NCBI RefSeq assembly: GCF_001014975.1
Contig: NZ_BBXA01000002.1
Location: 21,984 to 85,983 of the forward strand
DNA length: 64,000 nt
Reading direction: 5' to 3'
Origin: Novosphingobium sp. MD-1
GTDB taxonomy: Bacteria > Pseudomonadota > Alphaproteobacteria > Sphingomonadales > Sphingomonadaceae
The stretch's first letter is position 1. Each line of letters opens with the position of its first letter. The translations under genes were made by a program, and so were the position numbers. Shown piece after piece: positions 25,152 to 34,158 of the stretch. Below the pieces are notes generated by a model. The model was not told the DNA's origin and searched no databases. It worked only from the letters and a program-made list of their open reading frames with translations.

Positions 25152-25677
25152 TACCGCAAAGCACCTGATTTGTCAGCAATATATAAGGTTTTAGACAATC
25201 CGGAAGTTTACCAGATTGGCAATAATTCACCTTATTTAACAGATCGCTGCCTACTGGCGTCTGAGCGTTGGAAACCGTCTGTCCTTTGCGATGTTGAGCA
25301 GGGTGTCCAGCCCGCATAGGCAACTCCAAGCCTCGCTTACGCTGCCCCGTTAGCCAAAAGCCATGGTCAATAATGCACAGCCGCGGTTCGAAAATCTACG
25401 CATATGAAGCGGCCGGTCGGTAAGTATAAAGCATCCAGAACAAGACTACGGGCGGCATGGCCGATTAGCCCACTGCCAGAAGTCTATCGGGCGACGGACC
25501 GGTTTTGGTTGCCTTCTACCGGAGGCGAACGCGGCATCGTGGGACAAGTACGAACCCGCTGGCGCGGGAGTGGCGCTTGTTTTGAGGCCTGGCCAGTGAT
25601 CGGCGGTCTGGGTCTAAGTTGAGGTCTGGTCCAGGTAGGCAGACGATTGCGGCTCCTTTCAACCAAGGAGTCGTATC
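25152..25677. other. Gene-free stretch left of the IS91-type element
   Basis: AT-rich at first (25160-25240), then GC-rich. Frames here are short and lack gene-like character. The left end of the IS91-type element probably lies in the last 150 bp, but I cannot place it. Confidence 0.4.
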
Positions 25678-26586
25678 ATGACCAATGTTCTGTCTGATGC
25701 TCCCGTCACTTCCCTGCGTCAGCGCATGATCGAAGACATGAACATGCGCCGGTTCACGCGTAAGACCCAGTTTGATTACGTGCGGCATGTCGCGAGGTTC
25801 GCTACATATCTTGGGCGGCCTCCCGATACTGCGACGGCAGAAGAGCTCCGGCAATTCCAGGTCGAACAGCGTGAGGCGGGCATAGGGATCCCGACCATGA
25901 ACAGCATCGTTTCTGCGCTGCGTTTCTTCTTCACGCATACCATTGATCGCCCGGATCTGTCCCGCAAGCTCTACACGGTCAAGAATCCGCGCTCCTTGCC
26001 CATTGTCCTCAGCCGCGAAGAGGTCGTGCTTCTCCTCGGCGCGACCAACTGCCTGAAGCACAAGGCTGCACTGTCCGTTGCCTATGGCGCTGGCTTGCGC
26101 GCCGCCGAAGTGACGATGCTGAAGGTCCGCGATGTCGACAGCAAGCGCATGCTCCTGCGCGTGGAGCGCGGTAAAGGCGGGCGCTATCGCAATGCGCTCC
26201 TGCCCGCTGACCTTCTTGCCCTTTTGCGCGAGTGGTGGACGGTTGGCCGCAAGCAAGGCGTCATGCACGCCGATGGCTGGCTGTTCCCGGGCATGCACTA
26301 TCTCAAGCCGCTTAGTACCAGGCAGCTCCATCGGATCGTTGTCGATGCTGCCGAGGCTGCGGGTATCAAAAAGCGGGTCGGCCCTCACACTCTGCGGCAC
26401 AGCTTCGCCACGCATCTGTTGGAAGACGGCGTCGATATTCGGATCATCCAGGCGCTGCTCGGGCATGCGAACCTCGAGACCACCGCTTTCTACACCACGG
26501 TCGCAACCCGAACGGTGCGCGCGGTCATCAGTCCGCTGGACACGTTGACGACGCTGCTCGAGGCGCAGGTGGCTCCTCCCGGCTGA
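25678..26586 (+). CDS. Tyrosine recombinase of the IS91-type element
   Basis: 302 residues with a SAM-like N-terminal domain (MIEDMNMRRFTRKTQFDYVRHVARF) and the catalytic set: Arg in GAGLRAAEV, HTLRHSFATH, LGHANLETTAFY with the nucleophile Tyr. This XerC/D-like protein is regularly paired with IS91 transposases. The ATG at 25678 follows AAGGAG at a good distance. Confidence 0.92.
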   Translation: MTNVLSDAPVTSLRQRMIEDMNMRRFTRKTQFDYVRHVARFATYLGRPPDTATAEELRQFQVEQREAGIGIPTMNSIVSALRFFFTHTIDRPDLSRKLYTVKNPRSLPIVLSREEVVLLLGATNCLKHKAALSVAYGAGLRAAEVTMLKVRDVDSKRMLLRVERGKGGRYRNALLPADLLALLREWWTVGRKQGVMHADGWLFPGMHYLKPLSTRQLHRIVVDAAEAAGIKKRVGPHTLRHSFATHLLEDGVDIRIIQALLGHANLETTAFYTTVATRTVRAVISPLDTLTTLLEAQVAPPG

Positions 26587-26590
26587 GCCG

Positions 26591-27790
26591 GTGCGCGCCT
26601 CGCTCGAGGTCGCCGATATCTTCCGTAGCGCCGGGCTCGCGTATCGCGCAGCCCATGCCGGGCATCTCAGCCTTGGCCAGCTCAAGGTCATGACGGCCAT
26701 CGAGAATTGCCGCACCGCCGCGCTGGGCGGCCACGTCGAGGCCTGCGACGATTGCGGGCATTGGCAGATCGCCTACAACTCGTGCCGCAACCGGCACTGT
26801 CCCAAATGTCAGGGCGCCGCCGCGCGCACCTGGCTGGCGGCACGCGAAGCTGACCTGTTGCCGGTAGGCTACTTCCACGTGGTGTTCACCGTGCCTGCCG
26901 AGATCGCCGACATTGCCTGGCAGAACAAGGCGGTGGTCTATGATCTGCTGTTCCGCGCTGCTGCGGACACCATGCTGACCATCGCCGCCGATCCCAAGCA
27001 CCTCGGCGCGCGGGTCGGGATCACCGCTGTCTTGCACACGTGGGGATCGGCGCTGACCCACCACCCGCATGTGCACATGATCGTACCTGGCGGTGGCATC
27101 GCGCTCGACAGCACGCGATGGATATCATCGCGCCCCGCGTTCCTACTGCCGGTGCGTGTGCTGGGCGCCTTGTTCCGCCGGCTGTTCCTCACCCGCCTGC
27201 TGGCGCTGTTCGACGCCGGCAAGCTGGGCTTCTTCGGCACCCTGGCTGACCTCGCGACACGCAAGGCCTTCCTGCGGGATCTGTCGCCGATCCGGAAAAA
27301 GCGCTGGGTGGTCTATGCCAAGCCACCCTTCGCCGGACCGCAGGCCGTGTTGGCCTATCTCTCGCGCTACACCCACCGCGTTGCCATCTCGAACCGGCGG
27401 CTCATCGGCTTCGACGAGACCGGCGTGACGTTCCGATACAAGGACTATCGCCGCGATGGCACCGAACGCCAGCAGGTCATGACGCTGGCCACCGACGAGT
27501 TCATCCGCCGCTTCCTGATCCACGTCCTGCCGCGCGGCTTCCACCGCATCCGGCACTATGGCCTGCTCGCCAGTTCAACGCACAAAGAAGCCATGGTGCT
27601 GGCCCGCAAACTGCTGGGCGTCGCCGCGCCGCTTGAGGAGACCGACACCGAACCCGACGAACCGCCCGATCACCGGCCGCCATGCCCTTGCTGCGGCGGG
27701 CATATGACCATCATTGAGGCCTTCACCCGCTGGTGCCAACCGCGCGGGCCACCCGCGCCAGCGCCGCCCGCCCGGAGAAACACGTCATGA
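26591..27790 (+). CDS. IS91-family HUH transposase
   Basis: 399 residues. The N-terminal zinc ribbon has CDDCGHWQ and CRNRHCPKCQG; the HUH motif is HPHVHMIV; the catalytic Tyr lies in LSRYTHRVAISN. Rolling-circle transposase. The start at 26591 (GTG) is 4 bp after the recombinase stop. The C-terminal tail is Pro- and Ala-rich and has an extra CPCCGG knuckle. Confidence 0.92.
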   Translation: MRASLEVADIFRSAGLAYRAAHAGHLSLGQLKVMTAIENCRTAALGGHVEACDDCGHWQIAYNSCRNRHCPKCQGAAARTWLAAREADLLPVGYFHVVFTVPAEIADIAWQNKAVVYDLLFRAAADTMLTIAADPKHLGARVGITAVLHTWGSALTHHPHVHMIVPGGGIALDSTRWISSRPAFLLPVRVLGALFRRLFLTRLLALFDAGKLGFFGTLADLATRKAFLRDLSPIRKKRWVVYAKPPFAGPQAVLAYLSRYTHRVAISNRRLIGFDETGVTFRYKDYRRDGTERQQVMTLATDEFIRRFLIHVLPRGFHRIRHYGLLASSTHKEAMVLARKLLGVAAPLEETDTEPDEPPDHRPPCPCCGGHMTIIEAFTRWCQPRGPPAPAPPARRNTS

Positions 27791-28203
27791 CCCGGCATGG
27801 CTTACCCCGCATGATGGCCGCGGACACTGCGACCCGGCCCATGGGTGTAGGTGTGCCAACGCCGCCAGCACCGTCAAAATTGCGCTCGTTGCCAGCAGGA
27901 TCAGCGGCGCTACGAGCACAATGGCCAACTGACTTCTATGCTGTTCCGCCCGTCACGGGCTGGCCGGTAGGCTCGCTTCAGTCACCCCAATCCACACCAA
28001 TGTCCTTTTACCCATAGACCTGTGCGAGCCTCACTGCGGGTCGTACTTGTAAGACTTTCGTACGCCTGCCGGCGCCCGAAACCCTTCGACGAAGCCGTCG
28101 TTCCCGCTTCGCGACGCAAATTGCGGTTCTGGGCGAAAGCAGACGCTCCGCCTCGCACGGATGTTGTGCTCGAATGACTGAACCAACAGCCGACTGCCGG
28201 CTT
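27791..28203. other. Gene-free stretch right of the IS91-type element
   Basis: Holds no convincing gene. The terminal sequence of the IS91-type element is expected here. Weak palindromic sequence around 28080-28110 (CTTCGACGAAG) may be part of a hairpin. Confidence 0.4.
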
Positions 28204-30420
28204 TCACCCGAATTGATCAAGATTCAGGTGACATTTCTTATATTTCAGGCCGCTGCCGCAATGACAGGGGGCGTTCCGCCCGGCCAGCGCGGGCCGCGGT
28301 GCGGCGAGGGTCGTGACTGGGCGCTTGATGATCCTATCGGCGGCGCGTTCGGCCCGGCTATCGTGCTTCCAGGGAAACTCGACCTTGTGCCCGAAGCGCA
28401 GCGTTCCGCCGGGTGCGATAACGATACCATACCAGCTGTCCGCGCGACCGCGGTACTTGCGCGCGCGCATGTGGTCGTCGATCCTGGCCAGACTGTTGGC
28501 GTCGGTGTCAGCGTTGCAGTGTATGGCGATGCCCGATCCGCCGAAGCCGAGTACGAAGTTCGACTCCCCCCGCCACCCGGCCTTCGCGACCACCGTCTCC
28601 AGGTTGTCGCGCAGTTCCGTGATGCCATTCTCGGCGAGCTGATAGGCGAGCATGACCGTGTCGGTCAGCGTGCCGGTCGGGTTCGCTTCGATCGCGCGAA
28701 TGAGCCTGTCCAGTCTCGATCCGGCGATTACGGTGAGCACGCCCCTAGGCGTCCGCGCGCCGGGTTGACCCATTCTCCGCACACCCATTGCGATCTCAAT
28801 GTCGGCCGCGAAGTCGTCCTCGAACACGACCATGTCGTGCTCCTTCTCCAGCCACAGATTGTATTTTAGGTGGTAGGACAGCAGCGTGATCTCGTGATGG
28901 ATGAGGACCTTCGGTCCGTGGATCGCGCGCAGCTCGAGATAGCTCAGGAAGCGGATCGGCCGCTCGAGCATCTCGGCCATAACGTCCAGCGTGAAGACGT
29001 CGATGACGAGCGGGGCGAGGACCTTGGGCTCTTCCCGACGCACCAGGAACTGGTCCGTCTGGAAGGCCAGCGCCGGGTAGTGGTCCGACACCAGGCACAC
29101 CGGGAACACCTGCGAGATCCCGGGTGGGATCTCGATCGTTGTGCCGTCGGCGGTGCTGAAGCGAAGCGAACGGTCCGACAGCGCGGCGGAGCAGTCCATG
29201 GCTTGATCATAGGCGTCCTGGACCGCGCCCTTGAAGTCGCCGCGCAGCTGAAGGTCGTTGCCCTTGCGCGCGGCGAGAGTGAGGCGCTTCGACTTGGCCT
29301 GCAGCACGATCGCCCGGTCGGCGAACAGCACTAGCACGTCGATCTCGCCGACGCGGTCGCCCTTTGCGCGGTCGACGTTCACGCCCCTGTGCACCCGGGC
29401 CGGACCGAACACTCGAGACAGGCGATCGACGGCGAACGCCTCGGTGAAGTCGCCGCGGTGGTCGGACATCGCCGGTCTGTAGGGCTTGTCCTCGAACATC
29501 CAGTAGAAGGGCGACTCGTAGACGGCCTCCGCCAGCGCGTTGAAGTGGAAGAGCAGGTGGCGCCCGTCGCCCGTCTCCAGCACCGGCGACCCGTTAACGG
29601 CGTTGAAGTCGCTGATCGTGGCGAAGGTCGGATTTCCGCGGCCCACCGGCAGCGTGAATGCGTCGATGCAGGCGCTCGCGGTATCCTCGCCGAGGCCGGC
29701 GACGGGAGCGATCTCGGCGGCGGTCAGCGTGAACGCCTCGAGAAGGCGCGGATCGCCTGGCGTGTTTGCGCCCGCCGCCATCGCGCCAGAGACCTTGCCG
29801 TTCTGGATGTCGGCGGCGGCCTTAGCGAAGGCGACCATATCGGCGATTCCGGCCTTCCGATGCTTCTTCAGCCAGGGGTCGTCGGCCGCATACTTCTCGA
29901 TCGCGAAGTCGCAGTTCTGGAATGAGAAAGCGCCTTCGCCGCCATAGAAGATCGGCTCGCGCATCGCACCGCCGCTTTCCCAAGGGTTGGGCGGGGTCTC
30001 GCCGGCCTCGAACGCCGCGAACATGCCGTCGAGCGTCGGCGCGCCCATGCACCGGTGCAGTTCCTCCATCAGGGCGTCGGTCCGCTTGACGAGCGCGTCG
30101 ACGTCGGTGGGTGCCGGAGCGGCCAGATCGCCACCGGCGCGCACCATTAGCCCGATGAGCGTGGACATCTCAGTCCGGATCAGCCGCGACCTCGAATAGA
30201 GATGCTGCATGTCCTCGGCCTTCATCCCGTCGCGGCGATGCCACACGAAGTTGTCGCGCACGCACAGGAAGGCGATCACGTGTGCGTAGCCGGGGGTGGC
30301 GGTCAGTTCCGCGATCTCGTCGAACACCTCCTGCTCAGGCCGTCGCGTGGGAACCCGCGGCCGCACTCCGCTCTCCGCCGACCCGTCGGCTTGCGTCGTC
30401 GGTGCTGCCAGTTCACTCAT
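28204..30420 (-). CDS. Nuclease-like protein with C-terminal SEC-C zinc motif
   Basis: 738 residues from the ATG at 30420. The last 25 residues are a SEC-C motif (GRNAPCHCGSGLKYKKC, with His in the final part). In the middle, GEIDVLVL...IVLQAKSK (Glu359, Asp361, Gln374, Lys376) matches the (D/E)-X-D...QxK core of NERD/PD-(D/E)XK-type nucleases. The first 300 residues are helical and unassigned. It overlaps the small gene upstream by 8 bp. A role in defence or nucleic-acid processing is plausible by family analogy but not shown. Confidence 0.72.
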   Translation of the reverse strand: MSELAAPTTQADGSAESGVRPRVPTRRPEQEVFDEIAELTATPGYAHVIAFLCVRDNFVWHRRDGMKAEDMQHLYSRSRLIRTEMSTLIGLMVRAGGDLAAPAPTDVDALVKRTDALMEELHRCMGAPTLDGMFAAFEAGETPPNPWESGGAMREPIFYGGEGAFSFQNCDFAIEKYAADDPWLKKHRKAGIADMVAFAKAAADIQNGKVSGAMAAGANTPGDPRLLEAFTLTAAEIAPVAGLGEDTASACIDAFTLPVGRGNPTFATISDFNAVNGSPVLETGDGRHLLFHFNALAEAVYESPFYWMFEDKPYRPAMSDHRGDFTEAFAVDRLSRVFGPARVHRGVNVDRAKGDRVGEIDVLVLFADRAIVLQAKSKRLTLAARKGNDLQLRGDFKGAVQDAYDQAMDCSAALSDRSLRFSTADGTTIEIPPGISQVFPVCLVSDHYPALAFQTDQFLVRREEPKVLAPLVIDVFTLDVMAEMLERPIRFLSYLELRAIHGPKVLIHHEITLLSYHLKYNLWLEKEHDMVVFEDDFAADIEIAMGVRRMGQPGARTPRGVLTVIAGSRLDRLIRAIEANPTGTLTDTVMLAYQLAENGITELRDNLETVVAKAGWRGESNFVLGFGGSGIAIHCNADTDANSLARIDDHMRARKYRGRADSWYGIVIAPGGTLRFGHKVEFPWKHDSRAERAADRIIKRPVTTLAAPRPALAGRNAPCHCGSGLKYKKCHLNLDQFG

Positions 30421-30799
30421 CGCCTTGCTCCCAGTGGGCGAGGCCCTTCGCGACCATTTTCCGGGCGAATCCCGGTCCGTCGCCGGTGAGATGTCCGCCA
30501 TCGTCGCGCCGGTTGCCGTCATCGACATGGAAGGTGACTGGGATCGGACTGCTCGAGATGATCTCCTGTCCGATCCCCTGCTTAATGTAGTCGCCCCTGC
30601 CCTTCGGTCCGTCGAGATACATATTGGTGACCACGAAGTGATCTTCGTCATAGCGGTCCGCGCCTTCGATGTGCCTGAAGGTGATGCTGCCAATCAGTTC
30701 GGGAGGGGTCGCGAGGGTCCTGACAATCGCCTCGTCGTCGTCGGTCCATTCGATCTCGACGTCGCCCTTGTTCTTTGTCGTGAATATCCATTTGCTCAT
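30413..30799 (-). CDS. Unknown 128-residue protein coupled to the SEC-C/nuclease-like gene
   Basis: Begins MSKWIFTTKNKG; the middle part (YIKQGIGQEII) faintly resembles the acetyl-CoA loop of GNAT enzymes, but this is too weak to name it. It is the first gene of a two-gene unit and overlaps the SEC-C gene by 8 bp, so the two products are probably made together. Confidence 0.6.
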   Translation of the reverse strand: MSKWIFTTKNKGDVEIEWTDDDEAIVRTLATPPELIGSITFRHIEGADRYDEDHFVVTNMYLDGPKGRGDYIKQGIGQEIISSSPIPVTFHVDDGNRRDDGGHLTGDGPGFARKMVAKGLAHWEQGDE

Positions 30800-31291
30800 G
30801 AAGGCACTGTATCAGAAGCTGTAGTTCACGCGCCATATTGGAGCGCGTTGTTCGCGAAAAGTGTGCCGTGCGCGCGACGCCGGCCGACCGATTCCCGCTG
30901 CCGAGTTCGATGACGATGGCGGCCAGCAATGCGTCTCGATCATCGTGTGATTGCGTCGCGATCATCAAGTCCCTTGGCATCTGCTGTCGGTCTGTCGAAT
31001 GACCGCGCGGCCCCGCCTCTGCGCTCGGCAGTATTCCAACTTGCGAATGGCCAGTCGGAACGTGAGCCGACATTCCCGCCAATGCAATCGAAGGGCATGA
31101 GTTGGTCGCCTGCCGCCTGTGCGCTGTGATGGAAAATGCCGCCGCAAGAGGAGATGTTGCAGGGCCTGGAGGCCGGCCACGAAACCGCTCCTTCGTTCAT
31201 CTTCTGGGGAGAGGCGGCGAGCGGCGGCTTACAACGAAGCCGTAAGCATCGCCGATCGGCGCCAATGGCGGGGCAGCGGACGCTCCGCTAT
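30800..31291. other. Gene-free stretch
   Basis: Contains only short frames without gene character. It should include the promoter of the 128-residue gene (reading left), but no clear -35/-10 pair was seen. Confidence 0.4.
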
Positions 31292-31552
31292 CTAATCCGG
31301 CAAATTCTGCCCCAGCAAAACCACCTCGCTGCCATCTGCGACCAATGCGTTGCCGTCAAAAGTTCTCAGCCCGAAAATGGGATCGCCTTGTGGGTTATGA
31401 ATATGTGCCTCGGCTTGAACGAGAATGCTTGGCCGATCGCCGTCTTCTCCGCGCCACAAAGCGTACTGCGGGATCAAAACGTCAAGAGCGCTAAGGCTGC
31501 GCCCCTTGCGACGATTGCTGGCAGAAAACCGCGTTACCTTGGTCAACGTCAT
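31292..31552 (-). CDS. Possible small gene or remnant of a longer one
   Basis: 86 residues from the ATG at 31552. The sequence (ILVQAEAHIHNPQGDPIFGLRTF) looks protein-like, not like a shadow. The frame stays open 22 codons upstream (ending QVDPRKW before the Met) to a TGA, with no usual start codon or ribosome binding site, so this may be the 3' part of a broken gene. Confidence 0.35.
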   Translation of the reverse strand: MTLTKVTRFSASNRRKGRSLSALDVLIPQYALWRGEDGDRPSILVQAEAHIHNPQGDPIFGLRTFDGNALVADGSEVVLLGQNLPD

Positions 31553-31780
31553 CCATTTTCGCGGATCGACCTGCCAGAAAACCTTGGGTTGGGAGCGATG
31601 GCCAATTCATGAGGCTATGAATTACGCAAAAAACGAATGGCCGCAATGTTATCGTGTCCGCCAAGCCAGGTTTTGCGCGGGGATGGCGATAGCCTTCGCC
31701 AGCGTGGCGGCGTCACGCTCCGCCTTAAGAGCGGTCATTCGACTGATAGGCGCTGCTCCCTGAAACCTGCCCATTGTTAA

Positions 31781-32755
31781 TCAGACATGCACGGCAGGCG
31801 CGACTGAAAGCGCATCTTCGTAGTTATGCGTGAAATCCTCGGGCGGGAGTGGAGCCCAGAGGTAGAAGGAATTGTCTATGGGCGGCGATGTAGGTTCCCA
31901 CGATACGCCTTTGGGAATGTAATCTATGTCGTACGAATATTCCGCATAGCTGCCCCACGGGTCGCGGGCGTAGTAGAAGTAGTTGGAGCCAAGCACATGG
32001 CGCCCTAGGCCCCAGCCATGTTCATATCCTGCAAGGTGCATCTGTGCGGCGCCCCGGCCGATGTGATCGATCGACGGGACATCCCAGCTCGAATGATGCA
32101 ATCCTGTTCCGCTGGATTTCCCGAAGGCGATCAAATGATGATCGGATCCATGCCTGGCGTGGGTGAACGCAACGACATCCCCGGATTTGTCCGAAAGCCG
32201 CAAACCCAGGGCGTTCGCATAGAACTCTACCGCAGCCGGTACGTCGGGCACGAGTAGGAGGATATGCGACAGGCGCGATGGGTGGACCGGCGGTTGCGTT
32301 CCTCGCAATGGCGCATTGCGGCACCCTGCGGGGCTGGGAAGCTGGCCGTTGCCCTCCTTGGCGTCCGGCGTTTTCTTGCCGCCCGCCTTGATCTGTATCG
32401 GCACACCATTCAAATCGCGGAACCAAAGACCGCCGTTGTCCGGTGCGTCTTGCGGGGCGTCGATCCGATCGATGTCCAGCTTGTTCAGCCGATCCTCGAA
32501 GTGGGGCAGATCTTCGGTATAGGCCGCGAAACTCAAATAGCGCAGCCGTTTTGACGGCCCCTCGCACAACCTAGCCCACATATGCGGTGAACCGAAGGTA
32601 TGGAGTACGAGCGCCCCGCCTTCTTCCTTTACGTCCAGGCCAAACGCCTCAAAGAATCGCTTTGCTTCGTCTAGGTCGGGCACGGTTAAGGCAAAATGGT
32701 CGAGCGAATGGATGCCTGCCGCTTCCGGCTGGGAAAGCACCGCCCCGGTCACCAT
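31781..32755 (-). CDS. Extradiol ring-cleavage dioxygenase (type I, VOC fold)
   Basis: 324 residues with two VOC modules. The C-terminal module has the iron ligands expected of BphC/HsaC-type enzymes: His164 in LSHILLLVPD, His220/221 in GLHHSSW and Glu272 in SYAEYS. It should open a catecholic ring next to the hydroxyls (meta-cleavage). The ATG at 32755 overlaps the stop of the monooxygenase gene (ATGGTGA), so the two are coupled: hydroxylation to a catechol, then cleavage. The substrate is not evident. Confidence 0.85.
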   Translation of the reverse strand: MVTGAVLSQPEAAGIHSLDHFALTVPDLDEAKRFFEAFGLDVKEEGGALVLHTFGSPHMWARLCEGPSKRLRYLSFAAYTEDLPHFEDRLNKLDIDRIDAPQDAPDNGGLWFRDLNGVPIQIKAGGKKTPDAKEGNGQLPSPAGCRNAPLRGTQPPVHPSRLSHILLLVPDVPAAVEFYANALGLRLSDKSGDVVAFTHARHGSDHHLIAFGKSSGTGLHHSSWDVPSIDHIGRGAAQMHLAGYEHGWGLGRHVLGSNYFYYARDPWGSYAEYSYDIDYIPKGVSWEPTSPPIDNSFYLWAPLPPEDFTHNYEDALSVAPAVHV

Positions 32756-33975
32756 GTGCCTCCCGCGCTCTGGGCGCTTTCGTCGGCCCATTGGTCGATG
32801 ATGCAAGGCGCTGCGTCGAACAAGCTCATGTCGTTGACGATGAAGTGCTGGCCAGCAACGGCTGCATCCATCAGGTTGCGCGCCAGGATGCTCGGCCGGC
32901 GCAGCGAAGAGGAAACCGAACTGAACGCCGTAACCGCAACATCGCGGCAGATCTGGTGAGTCCAGGTCGTGACCTGCCGAATTTGCTGAATCTCGGTTTC
33001 GGTCAGCGGCTGGTTCGCATTTGCCTTGCGGTCGGCATTGGCGAAGAGTTCATAGGCGCGCGCGCGGGCCGCTTGAAATATCGCTTCGTTCCGAACGAAG
33101 TCGAGCTTGAAGGTCGGCGTGTCCGCAATGGACGCGGTGGCATAGAGGCGCTTCTTCAAACTTGCGGCATGCGCGGCTTCGTGAAGCGAGCGCCTGGCGA
33201 TTCCCAGCGCCACACCTGTATGCCCGGCGCAGACCGAAACCAGGGTCCCGATCGTTGCGGCGCGTGATGGCCGCATCGGTTCGGTCCAGTATTGGTTGAA
33301 GGTCCAATCCAGGGGAAAAGTCTGCTCGGCAACTTCATAGTCGAAACTGCCCGTCGCCTCCATTCCCGCAACATTCCAGTTGCCCAGGATATTGACCCTG
33401 TCCGCGGGCAAGAAGGCACCGACCACGCGCGGCTGGCCATCTGCCTGCATCACCGGCTTGCCGCCGTCCTGCAGCACGAAGGCGGAAGACACCCAGTCGG
33501 CATGGGAAACACCGCTACCGAAACTGTAACGGCCGCTGCCGGTGTAAGCGTCGCCCGTCTGCACGGCCTTGCCGGTCGGTGCGTAAGTGGCGCTCATGAC
33601 CGGCAGGCGTGCGCCGCCGAACATCCGCTCGACGTGAGCATCCGAACAGAAGGTCGCCGCGACCATGGTGGCTATGCCTTGTGCGGCGAGCGACCAGCCG
33701 GTCGATGAATCCGCGCTCGCAACCTCTTCGGCCAGCGCGGTGAACTCACTGATGCCCGTGTTCACGCCGCCGATGGATTCGGGCACCAGCAGCCAGTAGA
33801 GTCCCGCCTCGCGCATGGCCTCGACCACGTTCAGCGATGTGGCGCCGGCATTTTCCGGTTTGTCGGCTTCCGACTTTATAAGATCACGAAGCGTTGCCGC
33901 GCGCGTTGCGAACCGGGCGCTTCGTTGAACAGGAAGGTTGGTGCCGCTGTCCGTATCGAGAACCAATGTGCCCAC
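32749..33975 (-). CDS. Flavin-dependent monooxygenase of the acyl-CoA dehydrogenase fold (HsaA/HpaB-C2 group)
   Basis: 408 residues from a GTG at 33975 that follows AAGGAG at good spacing; an upstream ATG at 34014 is less likely. The sequence matches the two-component group D monooxygenases: VPESIGGVNTGISEF, ADSSTGWSLAAQG, and the GSGRYSFGSGVSHADW segment. Such enzymes hydroxylate phenols with FMNH2 or FADH2 from a separate reductase, and no reductase gene is in the window. A true acyl-CoA dehydrogenase is less likely given the dioxygenase partner. Divergent from a TetR gene. Confidence 0.8.
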   Translation of the reverse strand: MGTLVLDTDSGTNLPVQRSARFATRAATLRDLIKSEADKPENAGATSLNVVEAMREAGLYWLLVPESIGGVNTGISEFTALAEEVASADSSTGWSLAAQGIATMVAATFCSDAHVERMFGGARLPVMSATYAPTGKAVQTGDAYTGSGRYSFGSGVSHADWVSSAFVLQDGGKPVMQADGQPRVVGAFLPADRVNILGNWNVAGMEATGSFDYEVAEQTFPLDWTFNQYWTEPMRPSRAATIGTLVSVCAGHTGVALGIARRSLHEAAHAASLKKRLYATASIADTPTFKLDFVRNEAIFQAARARAYELFANADRKANANQPLTETEIQQIRQVTTWTHQICRDVAVTAFSSVSSSLRRPSILARNLMDAAVAGQHFIVNDMSLFDAAPCIIDQWADESAQSAGGTW

Positions 33976-34133
33976 GATCCATCTCCTTGTTTTTCGCGGT
34001 TTGCCCTTGGTCATATGGGTGGCCGCCGTTGTCGTATTCGTTTCACTGGAGGTGCTCGCCCGCGGTCGTGGGCCTGGTGCAATTTCTCTCTCTCACGCCG
34101 CGAGTCGGCATCTAAATAGGACTTGATTTAATA

Positions 34134-34156
34134 TGATACAAGACAGTATCGTATCA
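34134..34156. promoter_or_regulatory. Candidate TetR operator in the divergent promoter region
   Basis: TGATAC and GTATCA form an inverted repeat with 11 bases between; inside it GATAC-N6-GTATC forms a second, overlapping palindrome. It ends 2 bp before the tetR-type ATG at 34159 and lies between the regulator and the divergent oxygenase operon, the usual place for a TetR operator. Confidence 0.6.
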
Positions 34157-34158
34157 AC

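Larger units (their letters stand above)
25678..27790 (+). mobile_element. IS91-family element carrying a tyrosine recombinase and a HUH transposase (minimal extent)
   Basis: Two genes in tandem, 4 bp apart, form the two-gene type of IS91 element: a XerD-like recombinase followed by a zinc-ribbon/HUH rolling-circle transposase. IS91 elements lack inverted repeats and create no target duplication, so only the coding extent is given. The real ends are outside it, perhaps within 25550-28000. Confidence 0.8.

Noticed and set aside
32749..34014. Acyl-CoA dehydrogenase of fatty-acid oxidation
   Set aside because: The fold is the same, but the coupled extradiol dioxygenase and the GSGRYSFGSG pattern point to the monooxygenase group.
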